Shown in pieces: positions 63,984 through 64,000 of a stretch of DNA of 64,000 nt; the first letter of the stretch is position 1; each line of letters starts with the position of its first letter. The translations under genes were made by a program, and so were the position numbers. The notes below the pieces were generated by a model. That model saw nothing but the letters and a program-made list of their open reading frames with translations. It did not search any database and was not told where the DNA came from. The stretch is from Limnanthes douglasii subsp. nivea (lineage: Eukaryota > Streptophyta > Magnoliopsida > Brassicales > Limnanthaceae), in contig JAUPFV010000005.1 in assembly GCA_036936605.1 (NCBI GenBank), forward strand, positions 77,822,885 through 77,886,884, in the 5' to 3' direction.

Positions 63984-64000
63984 CAGTTTGAGGGGCTTTC

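Larger units (their letters stand above)
61310..64000 (+). mobile_element. Gypsy-3: Tat-type Ty3/gypsy, 5' part (runs off window)
   Basis: 5' LTR, PBS, gag and protease in order, with RT and the rest beyond the window. The LTR matches the solo LTR at 7582-8009 and gypsy-2's LTR. It is the least decayed Tat element here: the protease active site is intact and long frames remain, but a deletion, a 31-bp duplication and a stop break gag-pol. Confidence 0.9.

Overview
This window is nuclear DNA from a flowering plant, most likely a eudicot. The signs are AT-rich intergenic sequence, plant LTR-retrotransposon lineages (Ty1/copia, and Ty3/gypsy of the Tat and CRM-like types), L1-type LINEs with a plant ORF1 domain, a MuDR-type transposase, and relics of plant genes (SABATH methyltransferase, nitrilase, receptor-like cytoplasmic kinase). 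The species cannot be told from the sequence. There is one 100-base assembly gap (959-1058). I found no prokaryotic features, CRISPR array, rRNA or tRNA.

Layout. 1-2500: unassigned DNA, the gap, and a minus-strand gypsy gag remnant. 2510-4028: 5' part of a LINE (A). 4026 to about 12850: an old plus-strand Tat-type gypsy element. It has gag, protease, RT, RNase H and integrase, then a 60-bp minisatellite and an antisense ORF, and its integrase is interrupted by a solo LTR with a perfect 5-bp target duplication. 13118-15800: 3' part of a second LINE (B). 16575-19385: a minus-strand copia relic lacking RT. 20500-26430: a minus-strand Tat-type gypsy with two RNase H domains. 26430-28640: a plus-strand copia 3' half. 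28695-29280: a SABATH methyltransferase exon. 30228-35458: a segment bounded by 9-bp direct repeats and degenerate inverted termini, holding nitrilase and kinase gene pieces (Pack-MULE-like). 35870-45021: two LINEs (C and D) of one subfamily in direct tandem. 45476-46069: a short intact host-like ORF, the best candidate for a live gene. 46453-51160: a minus-strand copia with both LTRs recognisable. 52434-57624: a minus-strand CRM-like gypsy with two LTRs, its pol frame ending inside the 3' LTR. 58429-60762: a broken MuDR transposase. 61310 to the window end: the 5' half of a younger Tat-type gypsy.

Almost every coding region is broken by stops, frameshifts or deletions, so the window is mainly a record of nested and abutting insertions. 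The elements at 61310 and 20500 and the solo LTR at 7582 belong to one LTR family, and the gypsy at 4026 is related in coding sequence.

I see no clearly new biological system. The most informative structures are the Pack-MULE-like chimera with its dimeric 92-bp minisatellite, the antisense ORF plus dimeric 60-bp minisatellite in the first Tat element, the LINE C/D tandem, and the CRM-like element.
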